Shown here in pieces: positions 50,636 through 61,600 of a stretch of DNA of 64,000 nt. The position numbers and the translations under genes are program-made. The notes under the pieces were generated by a model. The model worked only from the letters and a program-made list of their open reading frames with translations. It searched no databases and was not told where the DNA came from. The stretch is from assembly GCF_018139145.2 (NCBI RefSeq), contig NC_059477.1, forward strand, positions 13,193,522 through 13,257,521, read 5' to 3'. Origin of the DNA: Gymnogyps californianus (lineage: Eukaryota; Chordata; Aves; Accipitriformes; Cathartidae). Position 1 is the stretch's first letter; each line of letters starts with the position of its first letter.

Positions 50636-51344
50636 AAAGATTCCAGCTGGGACGTTTAATTGTTGTTGATTATCATTTTACCTTTATCAATTAATAACCT
50701 CTACAGAGGAACCGAACACTGCAACATGTGTTGACCATAAGGTTCATACTGCTATTTGGCATTAGCAGCAGATGAGAACTAAACTCTGGGCAGCTGGTGT
50801 CCTCTTTTTGAAAATGTAGGCTCAGCATACAGCCAAATATACTGCAAGTCAATGCAGATTTGCACATTTGCTGCAAAAATTAAAAAGCTGGTGGAGTAAT
50901 GCTAAAACTCCTTCAACACTGATGTAGAATCTGTGGCACCTTGTCTGGAGATCAGCTTCTAGATATTGGCCCTTTATTCCCTAGAAAAAAGTTGGCAGAT
51001 GTTGCCTCAGTCTCTGTATGAAGGGCTCCTGTTTCCTGAAGATTTGTTTGAGGCAGCCATTCATGATCCTCACTGCAGAATATTCATGATCCCTTCTATG
51101 TTCCCATTCCGGCCTCTACTTTCAGTTGCTGTGGATGGCACAATTTCCTTGTGCCAGCATTTGCATGCACCTGCAGGCTTCCCAAAGCTGTTATTTCTTC
51201 TCTATTTGTTTACAACTCAGCCTAGTACTTAGTGTTTTCCTCACTTGTGTTTAGTACCCAGACAACTCATCCTCAAACCTGCCCAAACACACCATTTCTC
51301 ACCAACAGTGGTGGATGGGAAAAAAAAAAAGCAATTCATTTCAG
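50636..51344. other. Non-coding sequence, nothing recognised
   Basis: Lies downstream of the minus-strand 3' end below. The sequence is AT-rich with an A-run at about 51319-51330. No bounded exon is seen. Confidence 0.5.
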
Positions 51345-51365
51345 TGTACACAGGGTACAAAAACT

Positions 51366-51371
51366 TTATTG
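51366..51371 (-). terminator. Polyadenylation signal AATAAA, minus strand
   Basis: On the minus strand AATAAA is followed within about 30 bases by GT-rich sequence (TTTTTGTACCCTGTGTACAC). It sits about 390 bases beyond the end of the minus-strand open frames, as expected for the end of a 3'UTR that would run from 51757 to about 51345. Confidence 0.5.
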
Positions 51372-51757
51372 GAAAATACATAAAAAGTAGACCACTCAAT
51401 TTTTGTTTAACTTTTTAAAGTAAATTTACAGTTTATCTTAAATAATTAACTTTCTTTAAGTCACTACTTTTTAAAAAGTCAAAAGTAAAGATATGGAATG
51501 AAGTTGCAGCTGAGGTTTTTCTTCCCACTACACTGTCACACAAAAACCTAAGCTATTTCTGGCTGTTCTTATTTTTAGATTGTTCTTCATATACCGTCTA
51601 CCGTCATTGAAGTTAATGAGAAAATAAAAGGAGTGACCTTTGGCTGAGCACATACAGTTTATGCATGAGCTAAACAGCAGGATCCTTTTTCATTCTTCTT
51701 TTTCCCACATTCTCTTTCTCCCTGCTCTCCCTCATCCAAATATAATTTGTAAAGCCT

Positions 51758-52036
51758 TTAGAGCCTTTCATCCGATGTGTTTCCACTGTGTTCCTTTAGA
51801 TGAGTCTCAGGTCCATGATTCACATCTATTCTCTTGTGCTGAAAGGTCAGCGGCACCCTTGCTTTATGAATATAATGCACCATTCTCTTGAACTTCAGAA
51901 TCGTTTCCAAAACTCCCAGGCAAAATTCATACAGCTCAGGGTGCAGATAAATGTCAGCGATACTATAAAGAGCACTCTGAGAACACAAATACAAGCCTGG
52001 ACATTCAAAGTTACGTTGTTTAAAATAAACCAGCAT
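51758..52036 (-). other. Open continuation of the interrupted minus-strand gene
   Basis: Immediately after the TAA that ends the 70-codon frame, the same frame continues for 92 codons. It begins MLVYFKQRNFECPGLYLCSQ and ends HSGNTSDERL. The middle is rich in aromatic and aliphatic residues (IADIYLHPELYEFCLGVL, then ILKFKRMVHYIHKARVPL), and the tail is polar and His-rich. It could be the lost C-terminal half of a roughly 162-residue protein, a second cistron-like frame without an independent promoter, or 3'UTR open by chance. I lean to the first, since composition is protein-like throughout. A splice removing the TAA is also possible. The product is not recognised. Confidence 0.3.
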
Positions 52037-52249
52037 TTACTGAAGGTCTGAATAGTTTTGAAGACAGGATTCCAAATGAAACGTTAATTCTGAATCTGTG
52101 GCCTCACCATAACGTTGAGTATCTAATTCATGCCCAGCTTTCTGCAGCAGGTGGACGAGTCCATTGAACAGATAGATACTCATTCCATGAAGCCACTGCA
52201 ACTGAATAGAGTAGAAACTGCCCAGCAAGGTTTGCTTGGGCACCGCCAT
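52037..52249 (-). CDS. Unrecognised 70-residue frame, terminal exon of a minus-strand gene
   Basis: ATG at 52249, in the context TCTGTGATGGCGG (G at -3 and +4), opens 70 codons. They run from MAVPKQTLLGSFYSIQ through the helix-like QWLHGMSIYLFNGLVHLL and a polar stretch, and end LESCLQNYSDLQ before TAA at 52037-52039. An upstream in-frame ATG exists at 52309, but the GC-rich leader and Kozak fit favour 52249. Position, GC-rich leader, downstream 3'UTR and AATAAA suggest the last exon of a gene transcribed from the CpG island at 53.05-53.96 kb. An acceptor-like 'gtttcctcgtggcag' precedes position 52308 on the minus strand. The frame continues after the stop, so this may be a damaged gene. I do not recognise the family, and chance cannot be excluded. 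Confidence 0.35.
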   Translation of the reverse strand: MAVPKQTLLGSFYSIQLQWLHGMSIYLFNGLVHLLQKAGHELDTQRYGEATDSELTFHLESCLQNYSDLQ

Positions 52250-52336
52250 CACAGAGAACCGCGTGCTATCACACCGAGGTGGTTCTCTGCCAGCCCGCCT
52301 GCCTGCCACGAGGAAACGCTGCCAGGTCTGCCTGGT

Positions 52337-53049
52337 TTGGAGGGTGGGTTGGATACGTACTTATTATAAGTCTCACCTTGAATTATTTTCCGTGCTGCAG
52401 TTTGGGAATCCTTGGTTGAAAATAATAAGGATCAAGTGCTGCCTCCAAACTGTGTTTGAAGGTGTAAGAAGTTAGTTTTCCGGCTGAGGGTAGGGAGTTT
52501 GAGTAGAGGTGTGTTATGACCAAGGGAGTCTCCTTTGCGTTGGCAGGAAGAGAGGTATGCAACGATTTTGAGAGGAAATGCTATGATTTTTCAGTACTTG
52601 TGGCTCACATTGCTAGCAGAAATGAGAAGTGTTTGGGTTAAGGGAAATGCTGATGATAGTGTAAGACACCGATACTGATAGTAAATCCAATTACAGTTGT
52701 TTATGGAAAATTTGGTCTGATTTTTTTAGTGCCAAGTGTGCGGTTGTACCTCCACATTCTAGTGTTTAAATTTAAGTGGATAGTTATTTATTGCTCCTTT
52801 AGCTTTGGGTTAACAACCCTCACTATGTATTTTCTTTGGAGCTTTTAGGTGGTATTTTAAAACATTGATTACTGAAAAACTTGCGGTAAGTTTTTATATT
52901 CTGGTTGTTTGCCACGAGTATTCACAGATAGGAAGACTCACGTGCTAGCAATGATTTATGTTGCCTGTTTCCTTTTGCTTAGTGAGAAGTTCTTGAACAG
53001 GTTTTTCACGAGGACTCAGGCATTTATTTGTACGTGGCAAGAGGGGCAC
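52337..53049. other. Interval between minus-strand frame and CpG island
   Basis: On the minus strand there is a donor-like CAC|GTGAGTC after position 52942, which could end a first exon coming from the island. Another, TTCAAG|GTGAGAC, lies near 52374. On + a donor-like GCG|GTAAGT lies near 52886. None forms a complete exon. A C/D snoRNA-like arrangement near 52651-52716 was considered and rejected. Confidence 0.3.
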
Positions 53050-53960
53050 GCATAAATTATGAACCCGCTGCAGAAGTACATCACGGGAACCCGGGGGGCT
53101 GCTCTCCGTCCCACATAACTCTTCCCGGCCGGCACCCAGGAAGCACACGGCACGCGCTGTGGCTGTCGGAGCCGGCATCGAGCAGCTCACCAACCCCGCT
53201 GCCGAGCGTCCCGGCAGAGCGCCCGCCCCCCGGGCCCGTACCCTCGCCCCGTACCCTCGCCCCCGGCCCGCCGCCGCTCTCCGCCCCCCTGCCCCGCGCC
53301 CTCACCCGCGCAGCGCCCCGCCGCCGTTCCCTGCGGGCCGGGGGAGCGCGCCGCCGCCGTTGCTGTGGGCGGGGGCCGTTGCGGCCGTTACTGAGGCGGG
53401 CCCGGGGCGGCGCGCGCGTGCAGGGGAGGGGCGCGAGGCGTGTCCCCGCGAGCGGGCGGCGGTGCCACAGCCGCGACCCACTACCGGCCGCCGCGCCCCG
53501 CGGGTCCGCAGCCTCCTCCCCGGCCTCCGCCGCGGCGGCCCGGCCTTGCTGCGGCCCGACGGCTACCAGGTAAGGCGCCGCCCTGCCCTACCCTCCCCTA
53601 CGGCGGCACCTGCGCGGGGCGGCGGGCCCGCGAGGGGCGGGGGAGGCCCCGCCGGGAGTTTCCTGCCGAGGGGTGCCGGGGAGCGAGGACGGTTACTGTG
53701 GTGCCGCGCGGCGCCCCGCCCGCCGCTCTAACGCTTCGGGTCCCGGCGCCGAGACCCTCCGCTGCGGGCGGAGGCAGGCGGGGCCCCTCCTGGCGGCACG
53801 GGGACCGCTGCCGGGCCCGGCCCCGGGCCCTCGGACCGCGCCCGGCGTGCGCTGGGACCGGCTCTGCGGCTCGCCCTCTCCCGCCGCTCCGCCAGCCCCC
53901 AGGCGCCGCCGGAGCCGAAACTGGGCTGTGCTGGGCTGTGCTGTTCAAGGCTATTCAGTA
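53050..53960. promoter_or_regulatory. CpG island, probable (bidirectional) promoter
   Basis: Base composition changes abruptly from AT-rich to very GC-rich with dense CpG across about 900 bp, the only such region in the window. It contains GC boxes such as GGGCGGGG at 53368-53375 and GGGGCGGCG near 53404, no clear TATA box, and small tandem repeats such as a 13-bp CCCGTACCCTCGC-like unit near 53236-53265. A + strand exon leaves the island with a strong donor at 53570, and a minus-strand gene ends 0.8 kb to its left. Housekeeping-type CpG promoters often work in both directions. The long open frames of 100-190 codons here (Pro, Arg, Gly, Ala-rich) result from GC-rich, stop-poor sequence, so I do not call them genes. 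Confidence 0.8.
53410..53569 (+). other. Probable first (non-coding) exon of a + strand gene
   Basis: The sequence up to CTACCAG at 53569 is followed by GTAAGG, a near-consensus donor, inside the CpG island and 30-200 bases downstream of the GC boxes. No ATG occurs between about 53400 and the donor, so this is most simply a 5'UTR exon. The start is my estimate, since no transcription start can be seen. All three frames are open because of composition. The next exon could be 54058-54150 or 57781-57979. Confidence 0.5.
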
Positions 53961-54057
53961 ACAGCTTTGGTCATAAATGATTAACTGCGCACCTGGGGAA
54001 TAGGGAGCCGGGTCTTTCCGAGCGCAGCCGTTTATCCCCGGCTGTCTTCGCGGCCAG

Positions 54058-54150
54058 ACGCGCTGAGCCAGCGGTACGTTTGTTCCTGAAATGCTCTTAC
54101 GTTTTTGCATGGGCTGTGAAACGCTGCTGCGAGTGCTGACATACCACAAG
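54058..54150 (+). CDS. Possible second exon carrying a start codon
   Basis: A pyrimidine-rich acceptor, 'tccccggctgtcttcgcggccag', ends at 54057, and the donor CAAG|GTAGGG follows 54150. ATG at 54091 in the context CTGAAATGC (A at -3) opens 20 codons, MLLRFCMGCETLLRVLTYHK, ending in phase 0 at the donor. An in-frame TGA precedes the ATG, so it would be the true start if coding. The frame does not continue openly in phase 0 into the exon at 57781 (it reaches TAG after 22 codons), so an intermediate exon or an alternative start is needed. Not recognised as a known protein. Confidence 0.25.
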
Positions 54151-57100
54151 GTAGGGGCGAAGGTTGCTGTGCCCTAGCTACTGTTTCTGCACAAATCCAC
54201 CCGTTTGAGGATTTGTTTTATCTGCACCAAGGCAAAAGACTGCTAAGGTGATAAGGTTTTGGGGTTTTGTTTTGTTTTGCTTTTTTTAACGTTCGTTGTC
54301 TGTTTCTACTGTGCGTTAAAAATTTAATCATTAGGTGTGGAATTCGTTGATAAGCAGTAGTAGCTGGCAGTATTCTTTTATTCTCTATCAGAATGCAATG
54401 CTTCCTTTGTTGAGCTGAAAATGAATAGTGTAAGCTTCTTCCCCACCCTCAGCCTCATCATCCTGAGATGAGAATCACTTGTACTACCAGATTTATTTTC
54501 TTTAGGAGAGCTAAGAGGCACCACAGAAAATCCATCTGTTTCATTCCAGGTCACATTCCCCTGGATTGATTTGGTTGATTCCAGCTTGAAAATGTGCTTC
54601 AAGGCAACTAAGGATCTTCTGTGGGAATTCTTTTCTGTTAACTTTTAAATTTGAATTACCAGTGTATGTGTAAAGCATCTTTCTTCGGTTTCTTTGAGCT
54701 CCTGATGCAGTCATAAAACATTTTCCAAAATGTGATGGTTCAAGGAAGGTAAACTAAAAACTTTCTAAACAGAAAGTGGAAAAGACTGCTGCATGTAGAA
54801 TGTCAAGGTTAACTAGGAACATATTTGCACTGGCCATGAAAGAAATCCTGGGTGGTAACCTGTTGAATGCCGCTAACTAGAGTCTTCAAGCTGCTGTGAG
54901 CAGGACACTGCGCCCTTGCCACAATCGTTTCCGTGAACGCAGTCAGACCATGTAAATGCAGAATGATTTCCAGGTCAGAACAGGTTGATGAATTTTGTGA
55001 GGCGCCATCACAACCTGCTGGAGCTGAACACTGCTGCTAGGCTGTGATTGTTCTCTCACTAATTGTGTTATGGGAGTTGAAGGAGTTTGGCCCTTTATGA
55101 GAACAGTAGGATCTGTTAAATGTAATGAGACACCAATCAAGATAAGGCTTGTACTGTGTCAGATGCTGTATAAACATGTAAGGAGGTAAGGTCACAACTC
55201 TGGGAAATTTACTGTATAAGAAAGTGTTATGATTAAGATGAAGTAAATTAAGTATCCTTCAAAATGTTCTCAGGGTTATCCTTAAGTGAGGGGTCTGTTT
55301 CCACAGTCCTTATGCCCAGGCAGATGCCTGAGAAGGAACACGTGCTTGAGAGTTACTGTTTTGTCTGACATACAGTAATGAGCCTAAAAATTGAACACAG
55401 GCATCTCCAAGTACTTTCTGCATTGAGGGAGGTTTGGTTCTGAATCTAGATCAGTTATTCTTATCTAGTCCTTCTTGCTCAAAGAAATGGAAATGAGGCT
55501 ATGTTGGGACACCTTTCCGCCATTTCCCAAATTTTAAGTAAATACCTGTCCAGAACCGAAATCGGTTCGGGCCTATTTTTAAGAGAAAGCACAACAAGAT
55601 TCCGATGGCCTGCAATATGTTTTATATTTTCCTTGAGTTTTCTTTTAGCAATGGTGGAAGTACCAAAACTGTGCCTGTCAGCAGTTGTAGGCAACCTGTA
55701 TTTGGTATTAATTCCCCTAGGCTGTTATATTTGTGTTCCTTTTCACACACACGCATTGCCTCTGTTGTCATTCTAGAGACTGTATTTCCTAGTACGTTTT
55801 CAGGGCCCATGTCTTAGAGGTCTTTGGACACTGTTAAGTAATGCTAGTCATGCAGCATAAAAAAAAATCCTCAGTCATTTTCTCAAAACAATCTGGTGTG
55901 CTGCTTTACACATCTAAAGGAAAGGTCAAACTCCACTTTTCACTGTGCACCGGAGGATAAAAGTAAAGCTGCGTAACGATTTGGAGCAGAAGACCCAAGG
56001 GCAATGAGGCTTTGCACAAAGATCAAGGGAAGAAAAATAACTTATAGTTAACTGTTAATTGTAGTTAACTTATAGTTAATATTAAGGATTTTATTGTCCA
56101 TGTTACTCTGGGGAAATATGACTCCATACCTATGGCTGGTGCTATTGTCTTCTCCATCCTCCACGTTTTTCTGCACTGTCCCAATCCTTCAGTTTCTCTC
56201 TTCTTCCTCCTGCCTTTTCTTCCCTCCTCCGATGCTTCACCAGCTTTCTCACAGTTTTCTCCTTTGTGTGCAAAAATGAACAGTAGTGAAATAGTTAACT
56301 TTGATAGCAAAGTGCCTTTATTTTAGACTGGGCACCTTCCCCTGCTAATAGTTGTTTGAAAGCAACACTCCATAGCGTTATTATATCAAAGAATTTGGTC
56401 CTGAACTTCAGAGATTAGCAGGGGGCTGTGCAGTTCACATCTCTTTGCCCTGTTTGTTTCTGAGCACCTCGAGCTTCAAGAAGACGGTGCAGCGTTGTTT
56501 TGCCTCTACTTTCCATTTGCAAGATTCTCTTTACAGTCCTGAGGACTATAAGCGTATGTTTTACAGAGTGTGAGATGATGGGGTATGTAGTTACCTTGGG
56601 GGTATATTTGGCATGGCAGGACTTTTACTTCCGATATATATCTGAAAGTGTCATCGTGGGTGATTCCCGCAGCAAAGATTTTGGTCCTGCTAGTACTGTC
56701 TTGTAACATGCCAAAGACCAGCTTCTTGCCTGATGTAATTTGATAGGGTGGTCAGAAGAGCTAAATCCAATTGGCACCTTGACCAATGGTGTGTGCAAAA
56801 TATATTGCTTGATTTCAGGAGGGGTTGTGGGAGCACAAGGAATATAAATTCTGGGATGTGGCAAGAAGCTGGAGGGTGAAAACTGACGTTTTTTGACTGT
56901 TTAGTTTCACAGTACGTGGATGGAACAGATGGATGAAGAGGGCAAGTCTGACAGCTGTGACTTTTGTTTCTGAATGGAAGTGCAGTAATTCCCTAGTTTT
57001 GGATATGGATTAGAAGAAATCTGGTTTTGCTTATTAGCCCCCACTGTATTTCCTGCTGAAAGTTTGTCTATGTGAAGCTTGTTCAGAAACTCTGTAATGA

Positions 57101-57780
57101 AGTCATGTGTGCAAATCCCGTTTTGGGGGTGTGTGCATTTGCGTGTAAAACCCGAGACCTGAAAATGTGATTGGGGTGAGTGGAGAAGTAAAACATTTCT
57201 TACTTCTGAGAAGTCGTCAGCAGATGTAATCAACCCTTTTTTGTGAGAGACTTCAGAAACAGACTTCAAAATTAGAGTCAAATGCTAGTTTCTCAATATA
57301 AAAAATGTCTCCTTGTTGAATAGGCCACCATATACTTTATGGGTGATGGCAAATTTGCTCAATTACTAAAGTGATTATTAAGCAACAGTGACAATGCTTT
57401 CACTTATTATCCCAATGCAATTATACTTTTACTAGATCTTGTACCAAAAAAGCTTCTGATCATTTTCTGTTTAGACAAGGCAAATAGTGCTGCAGACCCT
57501 AATTAGGGTTTTGGAATAAAGTCAAAAGTCTGTATGTGTTTTAAATTTCTCTCTTGAAACAACAATAATATAGAATGCCTGCCCATCTTTTTGTAATACA
57601 AAAGAGACTAATCTAAAAATATGCTCTGCATATACATAGTAGGAAAGGGTCGTGGCATAACATTTTCAAAGCCTGTTCTTTTCTTGGTTTGCTCTTAACT
57701 GAAGCTATACAGTTTCTTCAAAAACCATGAGTTACAAATGAATCTGCAATACTTTGTGACTCCTTGTCCTTTTCCTTCAG
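54151..57780. other. Probable intron of the CpG-island gene, with old repeat traces
   Basis: Near 55145-55220, 'gtactgtgtcagatgctgta' followed by 'taaacatgta' and 'aatttactgtataag' resembles the 3' end of an old vertebrate LINE (L2/L3-like). Near 56039-56085 the words AACTTATAGTTAA recur as a short imperfect repeat. The 124-codon minus frame at 56907-57281 lacks motifs. No exon is recognised. Confidence 0.4.
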
Positions 57781-57979
57781 ACAAAAGGCCCTTTCAATCC
57801 ATTGTGGAACAGTCACCGATTTTCATGTGGTCATTCAAGAAAAGGATAGTGATTGGCCTTCATAATAGGCCTTTCAGTACTCACTCTAGTGGTTTGCTGA
57901 CTGAAAAAAATGCCTATGGCTGTGTACTGTGTCCAGTGTTTAAATTACTGATGAATCTAATCTCCCAAGTGTTGAAAAG
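57781..57979 (+). CDS. Probable internal exon (199 bp) of a + strand gene
   Basis: Both borders are strong: acceptor 'ccttgtccttttccttcag' ends at 57780 and donor GAAAAG|GTAAGAG starts at 57980. One frame is open across the whole exon, entering with two bases of a codon (…DKRPFQSIVEQSPIF) and leaving with two (…LMNLISQVLK). The middle reads MWSFKKRIVIGLHNRPFST. It lies on the strand of, and 4.2 kb downstream from, the CpG-island donor, so it is the best candidate for a later exon of that gene. An internal ATG at 57824 has a poor context. I do not recognise the protein. A non-coding exon is possible. Confidence 0.45.
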
Positions 57980-58501
57980 GTAAGAGTTCAAATGGCAAAG
58001 CAGCCTCACCTGTTTGTGAATACCAGTGTGCTCCTGCTCAGAGTTGGGGACAGTTTTTGGCCTGTGTTAACGGGTACACTTTTATTTGATGTTCATAGAC
58101 TGAAGGTCTGTTCTATTTCTTTTTTTTTAAAAGTGGTAACTTAAACCTGGTGTTTCTGTGAACTGTGCTTCTAAGAGGGCTGATTCTGTTTTATGTTTTG
58201 AGTGGCGTTAAGCAATGTTATCTGTTTGTGCTGTGCATGGCCAAGTGGACTGTGAGTATGATTTCTTGGGAGGTGACTATCCTCGAAAGTTGTGGGTGTG
58301 TTTTGAGTTAGCATTAAAGAAGCTGCTACCACTGTTGTGTTGACAGTGCAGTCTCACTGAGTTGTTATCCTTCTGTGCTGGTAAGGCCAACTTGCCTGGC
58401 AGCATTTCAAAATAAACACCCCACATTCAGGGCAGGTAGGCTGGTGTCCCAACCTTAAGCAAAATCCATGTAAGGATTTATGGTGTTTGGCTGAATCTTA
58501 C
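57980..58501. other. Non-coding sequence, nothing recognised
   Basis: Short AT-rich interval between two candidate exons on opposite strands. It holds a T-run near 58121-58130. Confidence 0.5.
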
Positions 58502-58694
58502 CTGGAACAGCACCAAAAGATAGTGTTTGTGCTATGAGACATTTTTGAATGATGGTAGCTCTTCAGGATCCTGGTTGATTTTGTTAGAAACCTGTGCAGA
58601 GCTTGCCCTAAAGATTCAGCACTGGAGTGTCCGCCTGAGTGCTTTCTGTGGCACATGGCTTTTATTGCTGCTGAAGACTGATGCATGCTGACAG
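58502..58694 (-). other. Candidate exon on the minus strand
   Basis: On the minus strand the donor TTCCAG|GTAAGATT follows position 58502. Acceptor-like sites precede 58694 ('ctgccaccccattag') or 58670 ('catgcatcagtcttcag'). One frame is open throughout, with the text SLGQALHRFLTKSTRILKSY. It is antisense to the presumed + strand gene, so either it belongs to another transcript or it is a chance match. No family is recognised. Confidence 0.2.
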
Positions 58695-61600
58695 CTAATG
58701 GGGTGGCAGATCAGAACTTGAGGCTTTCTTACCGGTACTTTAGGTACAACTGCCAAGAAAGAGTATTTGGGCTCCAGATAACTCTAAGCTTAAGCTTGTT
58801 TCAGACTGAATTACTTTGTTAGTAGTACATAAAAACAGCTTTCAGTATGTACTGTCCTACACGCATCCAGTTTGCGACTTCCACTTCTGCACTACACTTA
58901 AACTATCCACTTTTAGTATTCAAATTACAGTGCTGTGTATGGTTCTCTGTGTAAAATTAAATGCAATAAAAGCCTTGCACGTGCAGTCTGGGTGTGGTGG
59001 TACTTCTGAGTGGGAATGTATTCAGAGACTGTGGTTTATGCTAGCAGTGGAAAAACCTACAAATCCCAAAATGTCATCACTGTGGGACTTCTCCTTTCTG
59101 TGTTGATGGAGGGAATAACTATCTTGTGCAGTAATACTAGCCTGTGCAGAATTTGATTTAGTGATCTTTAGGATCACTCAGTCTGAATGAAATGTTGCCT
59201 TTTTTTGTAATTCTGTTTTCCAATAATAACTTCGTGCTGGCTAGAAATTATTTTGAGTTGGCTGGTTTGTTAAGCTGCTGGCATGAAGTTGTGCTTTGGT
59301 GTTAGGATGAGAGCTTGTGCTCCTTGCTCTGGAGTTGATGAAGAGAGGGATGGTGTGGAGATAGACTGCTTGCACAGCACTCAGGTGGAGAGAGGCTTCC
59401 CCATCTGTTCGTGCAGCTCCTGAGGTTTCCCATGTACTGCAGCCACTTTGTTACTAGAGTGAAAGAAGGAAACCTACTTCTCGTTAAAATCCTCAAAGAA
59501 CTTGAGGGTTTCTTCTTCCACAATAGCCAAATTACGTTGTGTACAGACACAGTAGAAGCCAGAAAGGATTGGATGATTCATCTGGCCAGCAGAGAGGCAG
59601 CCGGGTCTGAAACATAAGGAAAGAACAGCGGAAAGGAGTCAAAAGATCAGGTGTACTATCAGATGCACAGAGCTGTAGCATGGGTAGGGCAAGAGGTGTA
59701 TCTGCCAATGGTGCCCTGAAGAGGTCTGCAGTGTGAGGCAAATACAGATGAACTAGAGCAGCTGCTGTGTAAGAAGAGTGCCCAGAGACTTGAAGAGAGC
59801 AGAAGATGGTGGTTGGAAGGAGCCCTGGTGAGGGAGGAAGGTCGGGGAAGATCCCAGGGCCTGGAAGGAGCTCTGGCAGTCAGAAGGCACCAGGTTTTTG
59901 ACCACGATACTCAAGTGGGAATGGAAGCTCATGAGGTGAGGATGAAAGGGGGGAATTACAGGAATATCTTTTCTGTGTGATGCTACTAGAAGATCAGGGC
60001 CTCCCTGGCCCTGATGGTGTTTTCCTCAGGTTTAGGCATTTGGTTAAGGATCTGCTGGAAACGATGGGCTTGCAGCAGTCATATGTTACTGATGTAGAGC
60101 CAGATTCTCTTGGGGCTTATGCTCACTGAAATCCACAAGTACAGAGTTTGGCCCATTATCATTGCTTCCTTGTCACTCAATAAAAACAGTTCTCCCTTTA
60201 TTATCTGTTGCTAAAACCACACACCTGTCTGTAATATCCATGCTCTTGTGCCTCGTTGATCTATGTATGCTGATTCTTTACTGAATTGCTGGTGAATTAG
60301 AAGGTTTTGCAGAAGGCTAGAGAACATGGTTGGCATCGAGTTGATTGTGATATCTGCACTGACTTTTTTTAATGTGGTAATTATTTTTTTTATCCTAAAA
60401 GAAGTAAAATAAATATCCAAACAGTGATGTGTTGGGGAAACGTTGAGCTGAGCAGACAATCAGTTTTACATCAGAAGTCTGACTCTCTAGTGTTTATCTT
60501 TGTGTGAAAGGGGACTATGGAAAATGTTGTAATTTTTCTGGCACATGCTGAAGACAGGAAATCCTCAACGTTGGTGGAGCTGCGCTGTTGTGATGCTGGT
60601 GTAAAATCAGTATCTTGCCTTATGATCTTTTCAATATTTATATTAAATTCTCCTTTTTTGTTGTGTAGTTATTTTTTACACTGTTTACTGGGCTTTTTGA
60701 TACAAGATGGTTCTGTTAGGTCTGCATCACAGAATGGCATGTAACCTTACCATTTTTTCCTATTGTGAGGGACACAGGCCCTTCACATGTCTGAAATAGG
60801 TGCAGTCTAGGTCCTCTGCAGCTTAGTTTCTGGGGAAGGGATATTTCAAACTAAGGTCCTGTCAGAGCTGTATGTGTATTGGAAGTTTTGCAGCATTTTT
60901 GATGTGAGGAGGAGTTTGGTTCTATGTCCTTAACCAAGAATACGGCATGAGAGACATCTGTGGAGCAGGCTGCAGCAGTGTGCTGCCTTTCACTCCGCTA
61001 GTCCTATGTTTATGTAGTGCTCAGTCCTGAAACTTCTCATAGTTCTGTGAGAGGGTTCACAGTCCACAGAGTGTTTTGGGATGAAGGGTGCTCTATAATG
61101 TGAAGTGTTGTATTTTATTTTGTAGTAAAGAGAGTAAGCCTACAAAACCAAGGAAGTTCTGAACAAGAGCAGGCATTTGGCAGTCTGGAAAGTCACTCTG
61201 CTATTGCCTAATCTGCCAACAGATGGTTATGTATGTATCGTCCATTGCACTACCATCACTTGACAAAGAATGATGGGTTGCCTTTTTCTACGCTAACGGG
61301 ATGAGTTGAGGTTTCCACGTTAGCATTTTAACACGATTCCCTTCTCTTAAGTTACACTGTATCCAACCCTGATTATTTTGCACATTACCCTATAGATGAG
61401 GAAAGGTTGGAAACTTCTAATTGCCTTCCTGGTGTTGGATTTTCAGAAATGTTGAGTGCAGAAAGTTTTAATTGGAATTGTGTGCAGTCAGGTCCTCTGA
61501 AAATCAGGCTATAGGTGAATGGTAGTACCTTCCAAGGCGTTTTAATGAGAATTGCCAAAGAGCAAAACCAGATTTATTAAGCTATAACAAGGGGCTTGTT

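Noticed and set aside
52645..52720. C/D-box snoRNA-like arrangement (TGATGAT near 52651, CTGA near 52669 and 52716)
   Set aside because: The C box has a pyrimidine in place of the leading purine, the terminal stem is weak, and no guide match is known.
53028..53984. Long Pro/Arg/Gly/Ala-rich open frames in the CpG island on both strands
   Set aside because: GC-rich sequence has few stop codons. The + frames lack a supporting ATG before the donor, overlap in several frames, and show no domain.
59411..59617. Possible PH-domain C-terminal exon
   Set aside because: Only a short TVEARKDWMIHL-like stretch is suggestive. The borders are not good splice sites and the rest of the domain is absent.
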